From: Saprospiraceae bacterium
GTDB taxonomy: Bacteria; Bacteroidota; Bacteroidia; Bacteroidales; JAIPBB01
Length of the DNA stretch: 20,588 bases
Assembly (NCBI GenBank): GCA_021739805.1
Contig: JAIPBB010000047.1
Location: forward strand, 1-20,588
Direction of reading: 5' to 3'
Shown piece after piece: positions 5,648-14,462 of this stretch (its first letter is position 1; each line of letters opens with the position of its first letter). The translations under genes and the position numbers were made by a program. Below the pieces are notes generated by a model that saw only the letters and a program-made list of their open reading frames with translations, made no database searches and was not told where the DNA came from.

Positions 5648-5873
5648 ATATAACGGCGTTGCCGATAAGCGGCGCCCCAAAACAGAGATGCCGAATAAAA
5701 AACAACTGCCGATGATTATGCAAACTGTGCTTAACTTTAATCGTAAGCGCAGTTTGCAACAATGTTATTTAATAGAACTACCTTTAACAAGTTAGCCGAA
5801 ACGGAACGACTAACTCTAAAATTTATAAAATGCCAAATGCGAAAACGGCGTCCGCTTGATTGGCTGGTTAGTG
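5648..5873 (-). other. attC7 (HsdR_N/DUF5655 cassette)
   Basis: Left core atataac (5648-5654), right core gttagtg (5867-5873), whose 10-base extension matches the complement at 6986-6995. The central stem has 14-bp arms (5720-5733 and 5744-5757) with a single G-T. Confidence 0.9.
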
Positions 5874-5884
5874 TGCGTTTAATT

Positions 5885-6955
5885 TTACATCACCTTTTTA
5901 TAAGATTTATTTATTAAACTAACTATCCATTCCAACTCTGAACCGTTCTCAACAAAACATTCAATATTGCCCATACCCCAATGACCAATTTTTGAAACGT
6001 CACGGACTTTCAAGCTTTCTTCTTCAGACAATTCACTCATTTCAAGATTAATCCAAATTTTTAATCCAGATTTCAAACCGCAAACTTGGCAAAAACTTTT
6101 TGAATCTATGAGAAGACTGATATAACGTTTAGTTGGATTTTCAGTAAAACTTATTTCAATATTTTTTAATTGTTTGCGTAATTTTTTATACTGTTCAAAG
6201 CTTTCATTCCATTTACCATCTTTAAATTGATTTTCTACAGTCCAATTCTTTTCATCGTCATTATTCTCAACGGTTGTGCCATTCGTATAAACTGTTTCGT
6301 GAAGGTCGGTATTTATGTGCAAGGTAAATTGTTTCAGTGCTGATTCAATATCATCTTCGCCGAACTTATGCCCCAATATTTCTTTAACTGATTCATTAAC
6401 GATTCTAATAAATTTTTTGTCAGCCGATTGGAAAAGATTTTCTATGGCTTTTTTAATAGTCGTAAAAAGAGAAATGTTTCTGGAGTAATTAAGTAGTAAA
6501 TCTCTTTCAAATGATTTTTTACTTAACTTTTCTATTACCTCATCATCTGCTGAATCTGAAAGAGTAAATTCTTGTAGCAATTTGTCTTTGCCAATACCCT
6601 TTAATTCCGAATAATAAATTTTATATGAATCTCCATTTGTAATAATGAGCAAGGGAATATTTCTATTTGCGCAATAGTTTAATTTTTCGATTATCATTTT
6701 ATTGTCTGTTAATAAATTGGAAAGTGATTTTGCTTCAACCAATAATTTGGGAATCGAATTAACATAAAAGCAATAATCTGTCCTTTTGCCAGCATTATCA
6801 TCATCTTCCGGCACGACTTCATCTGGATTAGAAAAATCCCAACCGAGAGATTCAAAAAATGGTCTGATTAACCAATCCTTTGTTTGGGCTTCATTAATAT
6901 TTTGTGATTTCAATTTCTTAATTGCCGTGATTATTTTTTCCAAAGAAGCTGCCAT
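5885..6955 (-). CDS. HsdR_N-like nuclease with C-terminal DUF5655
   Basis: The 356-residue protein starts with a type I restriction R-subunit-like N-terminal domain. It contains TKDWLIRPFFESLGWDF at 25-41 and a PD-(D/E)xK site, Asp60 in KRTDYCFY and Glu74-Ala-Lys76 in LLVEAKS, followed by NYCANRNIPLLIITNGDSYK. Such proteins resemble COG4748 nucleases. Residues about 262-353 match the DUF5655 pattern (GLKSGLKIWINLEM, then VRDVSKIGHWGMGNIE). The helicase region of true HsdR is absent, so it is not a type I motor subunit. It stands alone in its cassette, next to a large restriction-modification cassette, but is separated from it by an attC, so the two are independently mobile. An anti-phage nuclease role is likely; substrate and trigger are unknown. 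Confidence 0.78.
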   Translation of the reverse strand: MAASLEKIITAIKKLKSQNINEAQTKDWLIRPFFESLGWDFSNPDEVVPEDDDNAGKRTDYCFYVNSIPKLLVEAKSLSNLLTDNKMIIEKLNYCANRNIPLLIITNGDSYKIYYSELKGIGKDKLLQEFTLSDSADDEVIEKLSKKSFERDLLLNYSRNISLFTTIKKAIENLFQSADKKFIRIVNESVKEILGHKFGEDDIESALKQFTLHINTDLHETVYTNGTTVENNDDEKNWTVENQFKDGKWNESFEQYKKLRKQLKNIEISFTENPTKRYISLLIDSKSFCQVCGLKSGLKIWINLEMSELSEEESLKVRDVSKIGHWGMGNIECFVENGSELEWIVSLINKSYKKVM

Positions 6956-6988
6956 AATTTCACCATTTTAATAATATTTGATTAAGCA

Positions 6989-7177
6989 CACTAACGGCGT
7001 GGTTGATAAGGCGCAGCCCATAACAACTATACCGCATTTATTTAATAACTTTTTATTTACTCCAAAACTAACATTTATAGATACAGCCGAACAGCAAAAC
7101 CAAAACGGTAGAACAAACTTTAGAATTACACAAATGCCGAAAGCGAAAACGCTGTCGCCTTGAGCAACTGGTTATGC
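6989..7177 (-). other. attC6 (restriction-modification cassette)
   Basis: Left core cactaac (6989-6995), right core gttatgc (7171-7177), matching gcataac at 10380-10386. The ends pair as ggttgataaggcg with cgccttgagcaactgg. At 189 bp it is shorter than its neighbours, and no clear central stem is seen. Confidence 0.87.
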
Positions 7178-7182
7178 CTTCA

Positions 7183-10100
7183 CTAAAAATCAATAGATTG
7201 CTTTTCTATTTTTAATAGTTCTGACTGTATATCACTCTTGATATTTTCGATCTTTTGGTAAAGTTTTGCAATTTTCGTTTGTTCAATTAAATCAGGATTG
7301 TCATTGTCATCTATTGGGAGAGGAATTTCTAATTTTTCAACCATCGTTGGATAAACCTTTGTAAATTCATCTTCTCCTTTTTCACCCTTCCTACCCTTTG
7401 CAATTTCACGAAGAACTGGCTCAAGAACGTAACGGATATAATTGATGTCAATATTATCTATTTTTGGTTGCAAAAGACCTCTATCAGCATTGATGGAAAA
7501 TTTGCCTTCAATTATTTTTATGTAGCCAGCAAATCCATTTGTTGCCCAAGTCAAATATGTACCTTCAAAGTCAAAAGTATTGATATAGGTTAAAGGTTCT
7601 CTATTAGAGGCAGAATAAACAGGATACACGCCTTTGTTTTTTTCACCATACTTTCTTGTGTATTTCCCATTGCCTTTAACAATATTTAATAACTCAATAA
7701 TTGGAAAATTCTTATACTTTGAATCAAACTCTAATTTTACTTTAAGATCGCTAATGTTCGTTTTATATGCTTGAATTTCTTTTTTTAATTCAGAAACTAT
7801 TTTATACCTTTCAACTACTTCCTTTTGGCTTGATATATCAAAATTATTCTCTTCGTCTATTGGAATTTCTATAGCCATATTGGATACATTTTTTAATGAA
7901 GCTCGTAAACCTCTATCAAAACCGTAAATGTGTTTTTTGGTCTCTAGTTCAAGCATTAGATATTCTGGAATAATATTCTCGGAAAGAATCCTAATTGCGC
8001 CACAATGATCGGTTGTAACAAATGGAGTGTTCTTATTGATAGAGTTAAATTCAAAATCCCCATCGATACCCCAAAGGATAAAATTATTATTAAAATCTTT
8101 GATATTGCTATTTGTGTGATATGCGATAGGCTCTTTAACGTTGGCACTGTAAATAGGCAATGAGCCTTTAATATTGCGTATGTCTTTCTTTAGTAATCTT
8201 TTTCCAATAAATAATTCAAAATTATTTTTATCAGATAATTTTATTTCAGCTTTATTTGGAACTATCTTTTTTTTTTCGGAAATATCCTTTAAAAATGTGC
8301 TATACTCAGCCAGTGATTGTGAAACGTCGTTTATAATGCCACTAAACTCAAGTGTACTGACTAATTTATCCTCATCCATAACACCCAGTTCAATCTTTTC
8401 TTCTCTACTCCACCACCTATCAACTGACCAATTATGATCAGGATCAAATTTGGAAATAGAATGAATCTTGCATCTTTTATCAGTATTTATTTTTTCAAAT
8501 ACTTTTTTATTGCCTTTAAAAAATGAATATAAAGTAACAGCTTCGTTTAAATCGTTGTCTTCTAATTCAAAACGATAGATGTCTCTTGTTTCTCCAATCT
8601 CACTAACTAAATATGTAAACACAGGATCTTTTTGAATTACCTTTTTATTATTCTTTTTCGTAATACACAGTATATATGTTTTCTTATTTGTGCTAAAAAA
8701 AGTATTTAGAGGAAGAGAAATGATTCCATCAAGAATACATTCATCGAGAATAAATTGCCTAAGGTTTTTATCGTTTTGTCTATTTAAGATTCCATCTGGT
8801 ACTACAACGTATGCTTTGCCAGTAGGTTTTAGAGCTCTTATAATCCATTCAAGAAATAATCCTTCTACACCCATTGCATTTACTTTAAAGTAATCTATTA
8901 GTTCGCCGTCTTTTTTAATTTCCTCTTTCAGATTACTGCTACCACTCGTGACATAGGGTGGATTTGTTAGGATTAAGTCGTATTCATTATGAACTGCATC
9001 TGACAATGTGCCTAAAATAGAATTGGTTTTTAATATAAAGCTCTCATTGAATAAATTAGAGAATTCTTTCGTTAACGATGGATTCTCTTTTATTAAATCC
9101 GAAAAATAAATCAGCATATTGGCTTTGGCGAGGATAATTGTTTTTTGTTCATCATTATCAAATCCTTTATCAAAACCACAAATTGATATTTTAGGATTAA
9201 TACCTTTTTTGTTTATTGAATAAAGATACTCAAGCTTGGTTATAATTGGTTCCAATAAAAATTTACCAACACCGCAAGCCGGGTCGCAAATTTTGATACC
9301 TTCTTTAATATCATCTTTAGCCATTTCTACAATAGCTCGAACAATTTTTAAAGGTGTAAAAAACTGTCCCCAATTCTTTTTGCTAATGCTTTCTTTTAAG
9401 AAACTTTCAAATAACTGACTTTTAAAATCATAATCGATATGTTCAAGCTTACCATAATCACGAAATCTATATAATACCTTTTTAAATACTGTGCTATAAC
9501 CTTTAACAGCTTTTTGAGCACGACTTACAAATATTGTCCCATTTATTATAGTAGTTCCATCACTTGAAGCAGGAAAAAGTTCTTTTATTTTAGGTCTAAT
9601 AGTTCCGGCGTAAAACTCCAATGCTTCTTCATTAGGATTTTCTATGTTGTAATCGAAACGCTCAAGTAAATGATCAAAGTTTATTCCTTGTGATAAAACT
9701 CCTAGGTCACTTAAATATTTGAATATGAATAACTCAACGAATGTATATAAACAATTTTCAGGTGTTGCGCCGCTTACAGACCAAATGTCTTGCCAAATTT
9801 GTTTAGCAAGGGTTGTTGGATTAACCAGTTGTTTGGGTTTGATTCTATTGTTTATTTCATTAATTGAAAAGGTAACCTTTTCAATGAGTTCAGCTATTTT
9901 TTCATCTTTGGGATTAAAATTGTATATAAGTTCATTGCCATTTTCATCTAAAATACGTTTGTTTGTTAGAGTATTAACCCAAACTGATTCTTTTGTATCT
10001 GTGGCAATTAATAGCTTACAACCAAGTTTTTTTGCTACTTCAATTTCTTGCTTTATTGCTTTGTTTTGTGCGGTCTTTGTTCTAAATTCTGAAGGCTTTT

Positions 10101-10305
10101 TATATTCAACAACAGCTATAACTTTTTTTTGTTGGACAATTATACCATCGACCTTTTTTCGCTCGACACCAGCATAATTAATGTTGCTTATTATACCATA
10201 GTCTTTTAACGCCTTAACAGTTGTAGAACCGATGTTATAAAAGTCCCATTTACCTATTTTTTCTGGATTTTTAACTAAATCTCTTTGTAATAATTCTTCA
10301 CTCAT
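7183..10305 (-). CDS. Single-chain restriction-modification-specificity enzyme (type IIG/IIB-like)
   Basis: The 1040-residue protein combines three activities. An N-terminal nuclease of PD-(D/E)xK type: Asp53 in KKVDGIIV and Glu67-Tyr-Lys69 in AVVEYKK. A gamma-class N6-adenine methyltransferase: GQFFTP 313-318, motif I DPACGVGKF 341-349, motif IV NPPY 448-451. A specificity part with two target-recognition domains starting near 700 and 867, each with the type I S pattern (IYSANVKEPIAY; VYSASNREPLTY), with helical spacers at about 828-866 and 1000-1035. Two recognition domains in one chain suggest a split target, as in BcgI/HaeIV-type enzymes. The gene fills one 3.2-kb cassette with matching ends (gttatgcct) and is intact. 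TATAAT on the minus strand (10354-10359) may be its own promoter. As an addiction-type system it should resist loss. The recognition sequence cannot be predicted. Confidence 0.92.
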   Translation of the reverse strand: MSEELLQRDLVKNPEKIGKWDFYNIGSTTVKALKDYGIISNINYAGVERKKVDGIIVQQKKVIAVVEYKKPSEFRTKTAQNKAIKQEIEVAKKLGCKLLIATDTKESVWVNTLTNKRILDENGNELIYNFNPKDEKIAELIEKVTFSINEINNRIKPKQLVNPTTLAKQIWQDIWSVSGATPENCLYTFVELFIFKYLSDLGVLSQGINFDHLLERFDYNIENPNEEALEFYAGTIRPKIKELFPASSDGTTIINGTIFVSRAQKAVKGYSTVFKKVLYRFRDYGKLEHIDYDFKSQLFESFLKESISKKNWGQFFTPLKIVRAIVEMAKDDIKEGIKICDPACGVGKFLLEPIITKLEYLYSINKKGINPKISICGFDKGFDNDEQKTIILAKANMLIYFSDLIKENPSLTKEFSNLFNESFILKTNSILGTLSDAVHNEYDLILTNPPYVTSGSSNLKEEIKKDGELIDYFKVNAMGVEGLFLEWIIRALKPTGKAYVVVPDGILNRQNDKNLRQFILDECILDGIISLPLNTFFSTNKKTYILCITKKNNKKVIQKDPVFTYLVSEIGETRDIYRFELEDNDLNEAVTLYSFFKGNKKVFEKINTDKRCKIHSISKFDPDHNWSVDRWWSREEKIELGVMDEDKLVSTLEFSGIINDVSQSLAEYSTFLKDISEKKKIVPNKAEIKLSDKNNFELFIGKRLLKKDIRNIKGSLPIYSANVKEPIAYHTNSNIKDFNNNFILWGIDGDFEFNSINKNTPFVTTDHCGAIRILSENIIPEYLMLELETKKHIYGFDRGLRASLKNVSNMAIEIPIDEENNFDISSQKEVVERYKIVSELKKEIQAYKTNISDLKVKLEFDSKYKNFPIIELLNIVKGNGKYTRKYGEKNKGVYPVYSASNREPLTYINTFDFEGTYLTWATNGFAGYIKIIEGKFSINADRGLLQPKIDNIDINYIRYVLEPVLREIAKGRKGEKGEDEFTKVYPTMVEKLEIPLPIDDNDNPDLIEQTKIAKLYQKIENIKSDIQSELLKIEKQSIDF

Positions 10306-10379
10306 TGCACTATGCTTTTAATTGTTTTTCTAAATATAACAATACATTAGTTGATTATAAATCACAATAAATTTTTGAG

Positions 10380-10598
10380 GCATAACGGCGTTGCCGATAA
10401 GCCGCCGCCTAACACAGCAATGCTTAACTTGCAACGAATTTTATAATGTGTAGCCGCCATTAACTTTCCGCACAATGGCGGCGACCTAACTTACATTTAC
10501 AAACTACTTTGAACAAAATGCCGAACGAAAAAACTAAACCCTAAAACTGCAATTAACTCAAACCGTTTCGGCGGTCGGTCTTGAGCGGCTTGTTAGCC
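10380..10598 (-). other. attC5 (membrane/TPR cassette)
   Basis: Left core gcataac (10380-10386), right core gttagcc (10592-10598), extending to gttagccatt and matching the complement ending at 13020. Perfect 9-bp central arms gccgccatt (10453-10461) and aatggcggc (10474-10482). Confidence 0.9.
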
Positions 10599-10614
10599 AT
10601 TGTTAATAAGCGTC

Positions 10615-12549
10615 TCATTTGATTAACTGTAAACGGTGTAATCTTTCCATTACACTCCTTTCTTTTGAAATTGCTATGTTTAACCATTTCTGCGCGGAAT
10701 CAATGTCATTTAAACTGACATATAGCATACCAATGCCATATGGAATTCTCCACCCACCATCTTTGTAATGATTTTTTGCTTTGTTTAGATAAAAAATGAC
10801 AGAATTAGTATCATTATCATGTAATCTCAATTGAGCCATACTAATGTAATTACGAGGATCATCTGGTTTAACCTTTAATAATGACTCAACAGTTTCTTCA
10901 GCTTTCGTGTAGTTTTCATTAAGTATATACATTCTAACAATTTCAAGTTTTAGCTCAACATCATCTTTGTCTCTTACTTTTAGAAAGTCAATTAAGCTAT
11001 CAACTTCAGAAAACATTTTAAGTTCATTTAAGACAAAGAGATAGTGCTTTTGAGCGTATTCATCATCTTTGTTGATATGAAAAGCTGCTTTAGCATGAGG
11101 CAAGGCACGATTAGGTTCATTTGCTCGAATCCAGTATTTTGTTAACGTAAGCTCATCACTAAATGTTTTTCTATTATATTTCTCAGCGATATCAAGTTGA
11201 CTTCGGGCAGTTTTTATTGCTCCATTATTAATTAGTGTTTCAATAAGATAGAAATACTTTAAAATTAATAGTGAGTTTATAGCTTCTTTGCTCCAGATAC
11301 TATCAACTTTAGGTAAGGGATTAAAACATATTGTGACATTTTTGAACTTGGGATCCCATACATTATTCATTGCTCCTTCCGTGTGAAATAATTCTTGCGT
11401 AATGTAACCCAACTGATTTGTGCTTGGATGTATTCTAATTAAAGCACCTTTTATATAATTACTATCAACTATTATTGAAGTCATGGCATTAAACTCGATT
11501 GCATTTGTCCATTCAATCATTATTTTGCCTTCTACTAATTGATTTCTTTCGAATTCGCCTATACTTAAGTTGGCAATATATTTATCTCCTAGTAGTTTAG
11601 TTAAATGATTGAAGATAATTTTACTACATTCCGTAATCATTAAGGGATCAATGTTTGTAGAGGATAAGGGGAATGGAGACGTATTTATATAGTAATCTCT
11701 TGTATAATTCTTATCCCACAAGTGTGACCCTTGAAGACGCTTTCCAACAATTTGAGTATATGAACCTCTGTAATCAATTTTAGCTCTATCGATTTCATTT
11801 GATTTTCTTTTAGCAAAGTCTACTAAAGAATTGTTAAACGCGGTATCGATATCCCATTTGTTTTCTATGTATCTTTTACTATAATCATGAATGAATTCAA
11901 TATTTGATGAATCCTTTATTAAGAATTCTCTCAACTCAATCATTTTTTTTCTTTTCAATAACCAAATCGAATTATATTTTAAGGAATCAGTACCAGCTAT
12001 ATATGCTAACTTTACATCACACCCAAATCCTAAGCTCATAATAAAACGAACACCTTTATTATAATTCGAATCAAATAAACGTATTACTTCACCAGCTAGC
12101 CTCCCTCCATCTAAATAACTTTCTGAGGTTTCATTGGATTGAGAGTCATACATATTTAAAATATTATTTATATTATTTTTAATTTCTTCGTTTACAAACG
12201 AAGAATCTAATACTTCCAAAAAATTGTTCTCGGACAAGGTCGTATTAATTATACTGATAATATTTTCATCCAAGAGATTTTCATTCATCATGTATGAAGT
12301 ATAATAACCCAAAGCGGCGGCAACGGGGACATCAACAACAATTGTTTTGTTTTCTTTTAAGATATGAACTGTTTCATGAGCCAAAATTCCTTCGGTTGGA
12401 GGATATTTACTCATAAAAATTAGGTTATGAGCGTTCTTTGTTTTTAAATATGTTACAACTACTGGATGTAAATTAATATTGTCTCTAAAGTAAAATCCAA
12501 GAGTAATAACAATTGATAAAAATATTAGCAAAAATATAAAACGTTTCAT
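10615..12549 (-). CDS. Membrane-anchored protein with HExxH motif and C-terminal TPR repeats
   Basis: Not recognised as a known family. The 644-residue product starts with one hydrophobic segment (FIFLLIFLSIVITLGFYF, 4-21) that would anchor it with the bulk outside the cytoplasm, or act as a signal sequence. Just after it, ILAHETVHILKEN (55-67) contains HETVH at 58-62, an HExxH zinc-binding motif of metallopeptidases; a third ligand could not be identified, so protease activity is only a possibility. Residues about 440-644 are helical repeats of TPR type (for example NYTKAEETVESLLKVKPDDP). It overlaps the upstream membrane-protein gene by four bases (ATGA), so the two are translated together and probably work together. 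At 2.4 kb this is among the largest cassettes here. Envelope stress or defence are guesses. Confidence 0.6.
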   Translation of the reverse strand: MKRFIFLLIFLSIVITLGFYFRDNINLHPVVVTYLKTKNAHNLIFMSKYPPTEGILAHETVHILKENKTIVVDVPVAAALGYYTSYMMNENLLDENIISIINTTLSENNFLEVLDSSFVNEEIKNNINNILNMYDSQSNETSESYLDGGRLAGEVIRLFDSNYNKGVRFIMSLGFGCDVKLAYIAGTDSLKYNSIWLLKRKKMIELREFLIKDSSNIEFIHDYSKRYIENKWDIDTAFNNSLVDFAKRKSNEIDRAKIDYRGSYTQIVGKRLQGSHLWDKNYTRDYYINTSPFPLSSTNIDPLMITECSKIIFNHLTKLLGDKYIANLSIGEFERNQLVEGKIMIEWTNAIEFNAMTSIIVDSNYIKGALIRIHPSTNQLGYITQELFHTEGAMNNVWDPKFKNVTICFNPLPKVDSIWSKEAINSLLILKYFYLIETLINNGAIKTARSQLDIAEKYNRKTFSDELTLTKYWIRANEPNRALPHAKAAFHINKDDEYAQKHYLFVLNELKMFSEVDSLIDFLKVRDKDDVELKLEIVRMYILNENYTKAEETVESLLKVKPDDPRNYISMAQLRLHDNDTNSVIFYLNKAKNHYKDGGWRIPYGIGMLYVSLNDIDSAQKWLNIAISKERSVMERLHRLQLIK

Positions 12550-12983
12550 TTGTTATCTTTAATCAAAGTTTTAGTCAATCCTTCGAGGAAAAAACCGTTT
12601 TGATAAGCCATAACTAACATTATAACTGGATCTGTAATTGTATTAACTGACAACCATAAGCCATAATATAGAATTGGTGAGAATAATAAAGCTATCCATA
12701 ATCTTGATGTTTTAAGTGTTTGAATCAATACTTCACTTATGTTTTCAATCGATTTTATTTTCTGTAATTGCTCAACTATCCTACCAGAAAAGATCCCAAG
12801 TATCATGCAGAAAAAGACTAATATTGGCATGATACGATCAAAAACCCATGTAAGAATAAAATGTTTCCCTGATTCAGGAATTAAATTGTTATATAGGATA
12901 TAATCTAAAAATTCAGTAATAAAAAATGATATTATAATAACAGAAATGCTTATTATTGTAGAATATTTATTTAATTTCTTCAT
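12546..12983 (-). CDS. Small multi-spanning membrane protein
   Basis: Starting at ATG 12983 (an upstream in-frame start at 13079 lies inside the attC and is rejected), the product has 145 residues. It has hydrophobic segments near residues 8-25, 47-66 and 92-130 and no recognised family. The segment after the second hydrophobic stretch (GRIVEQLQKIKSIENISEVL) is amphipathic. It is the first gene of a two-gene cassette; its stop TGA overlaps the ATG of the TPR protein gene by four bases. The pairing implies a shared envelope function, for instance a membrane partner of the TPR protein. Confidence 0.65.
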   Translation of the reverse strand: MKKLNKYSTIISISVIIISFFITEFLDYILYNNLIPESGKHFILTWVFDRIMPILVFFCMILGIFSGRIVEQLQKIKSIENISEVLIQTLKTSRLWIALLFSPILYYGLWLSVNTITDPVIMLVMAYQNGFFLEGLTKTLIKDNK

Positions 12984-13013
12984 TTCTAAAATCCTATATT
13001 GATAAATGAAAAT

Positions 13014-13236
13014 GGCTAACGGCGTTGCAAATAACCCGCCGCCCAAAAGCAAGTAAGCCAAGTTAAAATGCAATGCCAAAAACCGTTAGCCAAGTTTAAA
13101 TTATCCAACAAACTTGGCGGTACTTTGATTATTAAAAACTGTTCCGCCGAACAGCAACCTTTACAAGAACTACAAACCTTACAGCAAATCGAGTTGACCG
13201 CATCTTCTCGCGGTCGGGTTGATTTGCTGGTTATAA
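13014..13236 (-). other. attC4 (HEPN/DUF3467 cassette), uninterrupted reference copy
   Basis: Left core ggctaac (13014-13020), right core gttataa (13230-13236); the extension gttataaacacaa matches the other cassette end over 13 bases. Perfect 9-bp central arms gccaagttt (13089-13097) and aaacttggc (13110-13118). It is nearly identical to attC12 apart from the five insertions there. Confidence 0.92.
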
Positions 13237-13242
13237 ACACAA

Positions 13243-13530
13243 TTATTCTTCTAATTTAATTTCACCAAAATTGCCTTCATATTTTTTAATATTATCCCCA
13301 AGAACTTGATGGAATTTTTTCATATGCGTTGGATTTGTTATAACCCTCGAAACCAGATTCGCATTTCCTGCTACATCAAGTATGAAATCTAGTACAAATT
13401 CATTCTTTGAATGATTGATCATTGCAACGTTAGTATAGACACCATTCATTTTGTCAATTGGTGCGTGAACTGAAGTTTCTTTTTTTACATCTTCACGTGA
13501 TGCATTAAAATTTGTTTTCTTTTTAGCCAT
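13243..13530 (-). CDS. DUF3467 family protein
   Basis: The 95-residue protein matches the DUF3467 pattern: GVYTNVAMINHSKNEFVLDF near 30-49, then RVITNPTHMKKFHQVLGDNI and KKYEGNFGEI. DUF3467 proteins are small, widespread and of unknown function. The start lies one base after the stop of the HEPN-like gene, with GAAGG in the end of that gene as ribosome site, so both are one transcriptional and translational unit. Its small size and position next to a candidate RNase suggest an antitoxin or regulator of the HEPN protein; this is inference. Nothing is truncated. Confidence 0.8.
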   Translation of the reverse strand: MAKKKTNFNASREDVKKETSVHAPIDKMNGVYTNVAMINHSKNEFVLDFILDVAGNANLVSRVITNPTHMKKFHQVLGDNIKKYEGNFGEIKLEE

Positions 13531-13531
13531 T

Positions 13532-14218
13532 TTATAATTCCTTCGATAATATTTTAATTATTTTTTCTAAGTCACTGATTATTCTTCTTTCTAATTCCTC
13601 AAGGTAATCTGGGACCTCTCTTTTTTTATCTGTCTTTGGTTTTATTGCATAAGGATCATCACATAAAACTCTAACGGTTTTATTTACTGGACCACTAGTA
13701 CTTACATTGTAACCTTGAGTGCGTCTAAATTTTTCCGTTTTTTCTTCCATAAATATCTGTCTTCTGTGAACCGAACAATTTCTATACTTATTAAGATTTT
13801 TAAAAGCTCTTGATTTCTGTATTTTCTGAAATAATTTTTGTAATTCAGAATTAAGATGGTTTTGCTCAAGTTTTTTAGAAATCTTATTAAAATCGACCTG
13901 CTTCTCATCCATTCCAAATCTGTAAACTTGATTAACGATTTGAGCTAGAATATCAAGGCTTGAGTAAAGAAAAACACAGAAAGTGTCGGTGAAAAATGCA
14001 ACTTGGCTATAGATATCTAAAATTGGTTCCCTTGTTGAATCAAATGTATCATCATCCTTTGAAGATAATTCTGCTAACTTTTCCAGAGTATAATCAATCT
14101 GTTTTAGCTTTGATTTTAATCCAGATGCGTAGAGTTCTGATTTTTGTCGAATTGTTTTCTGTGAAATTTCTTTTCTAGCTCTTTCGATAAAATTATCAAT
14201 CTCTTCTACAATACTCAT
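13532..14218 (-). CDS. HEPN-like protein, candidate toxin
   Basis: The 228-residue helical protein carries FKNLNKYRNCSVHRRQIF at 139-156, with R146-N147-x3-H151, the RNxxxH motif of HEPN ribonucleases. An upstream helix with FLYSSLDILAQIVNQVY (83-99) is as in Cthe_2314-like HEPN proteins. The C-terminus is a charged helix (LEELERRIISDLEKIIKILS). It is the first gene of a two-gene cassette with a DUF3467 protein one base downstream, so toxin-antitoxin or abortive-infection roles are plausible. ATG 14218 is chosen because an upstream ATG (14230) is closed by TGA after four codons. It is distinct from the single-gene HEPN-like cassette at 5012-5632. Confidence 0.62.
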   Translation of the reverse strand: MSIVEEIDNFIERARKEISQKTIRQKSELYASGLKSKLKQIDYTLEKLAELSSKDDDTFDSTREPILDIYSQVAFFTDTFCVFLYSSLDILAQIVNQVYRFGMDEKQVDFNKISKKLEQNHLNSELQKLFQKIQKSRAFKNLNKYRNCSVHRRQIFMEEKTEKFRRTQGYNVSTSGPVNKTVRVLCDDPYAIKPKTDKKREVPDYLEELERRIISDLEKIIKILSKEL

Positions 14219-14241
14219 ATAATACTCATTTTACTTTGTGT

Positions 14242-14462
14242 TTATAACGGCGTTGCAAATAACCCGACGCCCAAAAGCAGCAAAGCCACGTTACCCACAA
14301 ATGCCGATAACTTTGAGCCGTGCTTATCTTCAATCGAAAGCACGGCGGAACTTATTTATTTAAAACTACTACGCCGAGCAGCAATGTTTACAAGAACTAA
14401 AACCCTACAGCAAATCGAGTTGACCGCATCTTCTCGCGGTCGGGTTGATTTGCTGGTTATAT
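14242..14462 (-). other. attC3
   Basis: Left core ttataac (14242-14248), right core gttatat (14456-14462), whose 14-base extension matches the complement ending at 15263. Perfect 9-bp central arms gccgtgctt (14317-14325) and aagcacggc (14338-14346). The right core overlaps the stop codon of the next gene. Confidence 0.91.

Noticed and set aside
7956..10177. Several short frames within the restriction-modification gene
   Set aside because: They are in other frames of a long gene with clear motifs.
12984..13079. N-terminal extension of the small membrane protein
   Set aside because: It would be translated from within attC4; ATG 12983 lies properly inside the cassette.
13016..13259. Open frames on both strands across attC4
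   Set aside because: They coincide with the recombination site; codon content follows the palindrome.
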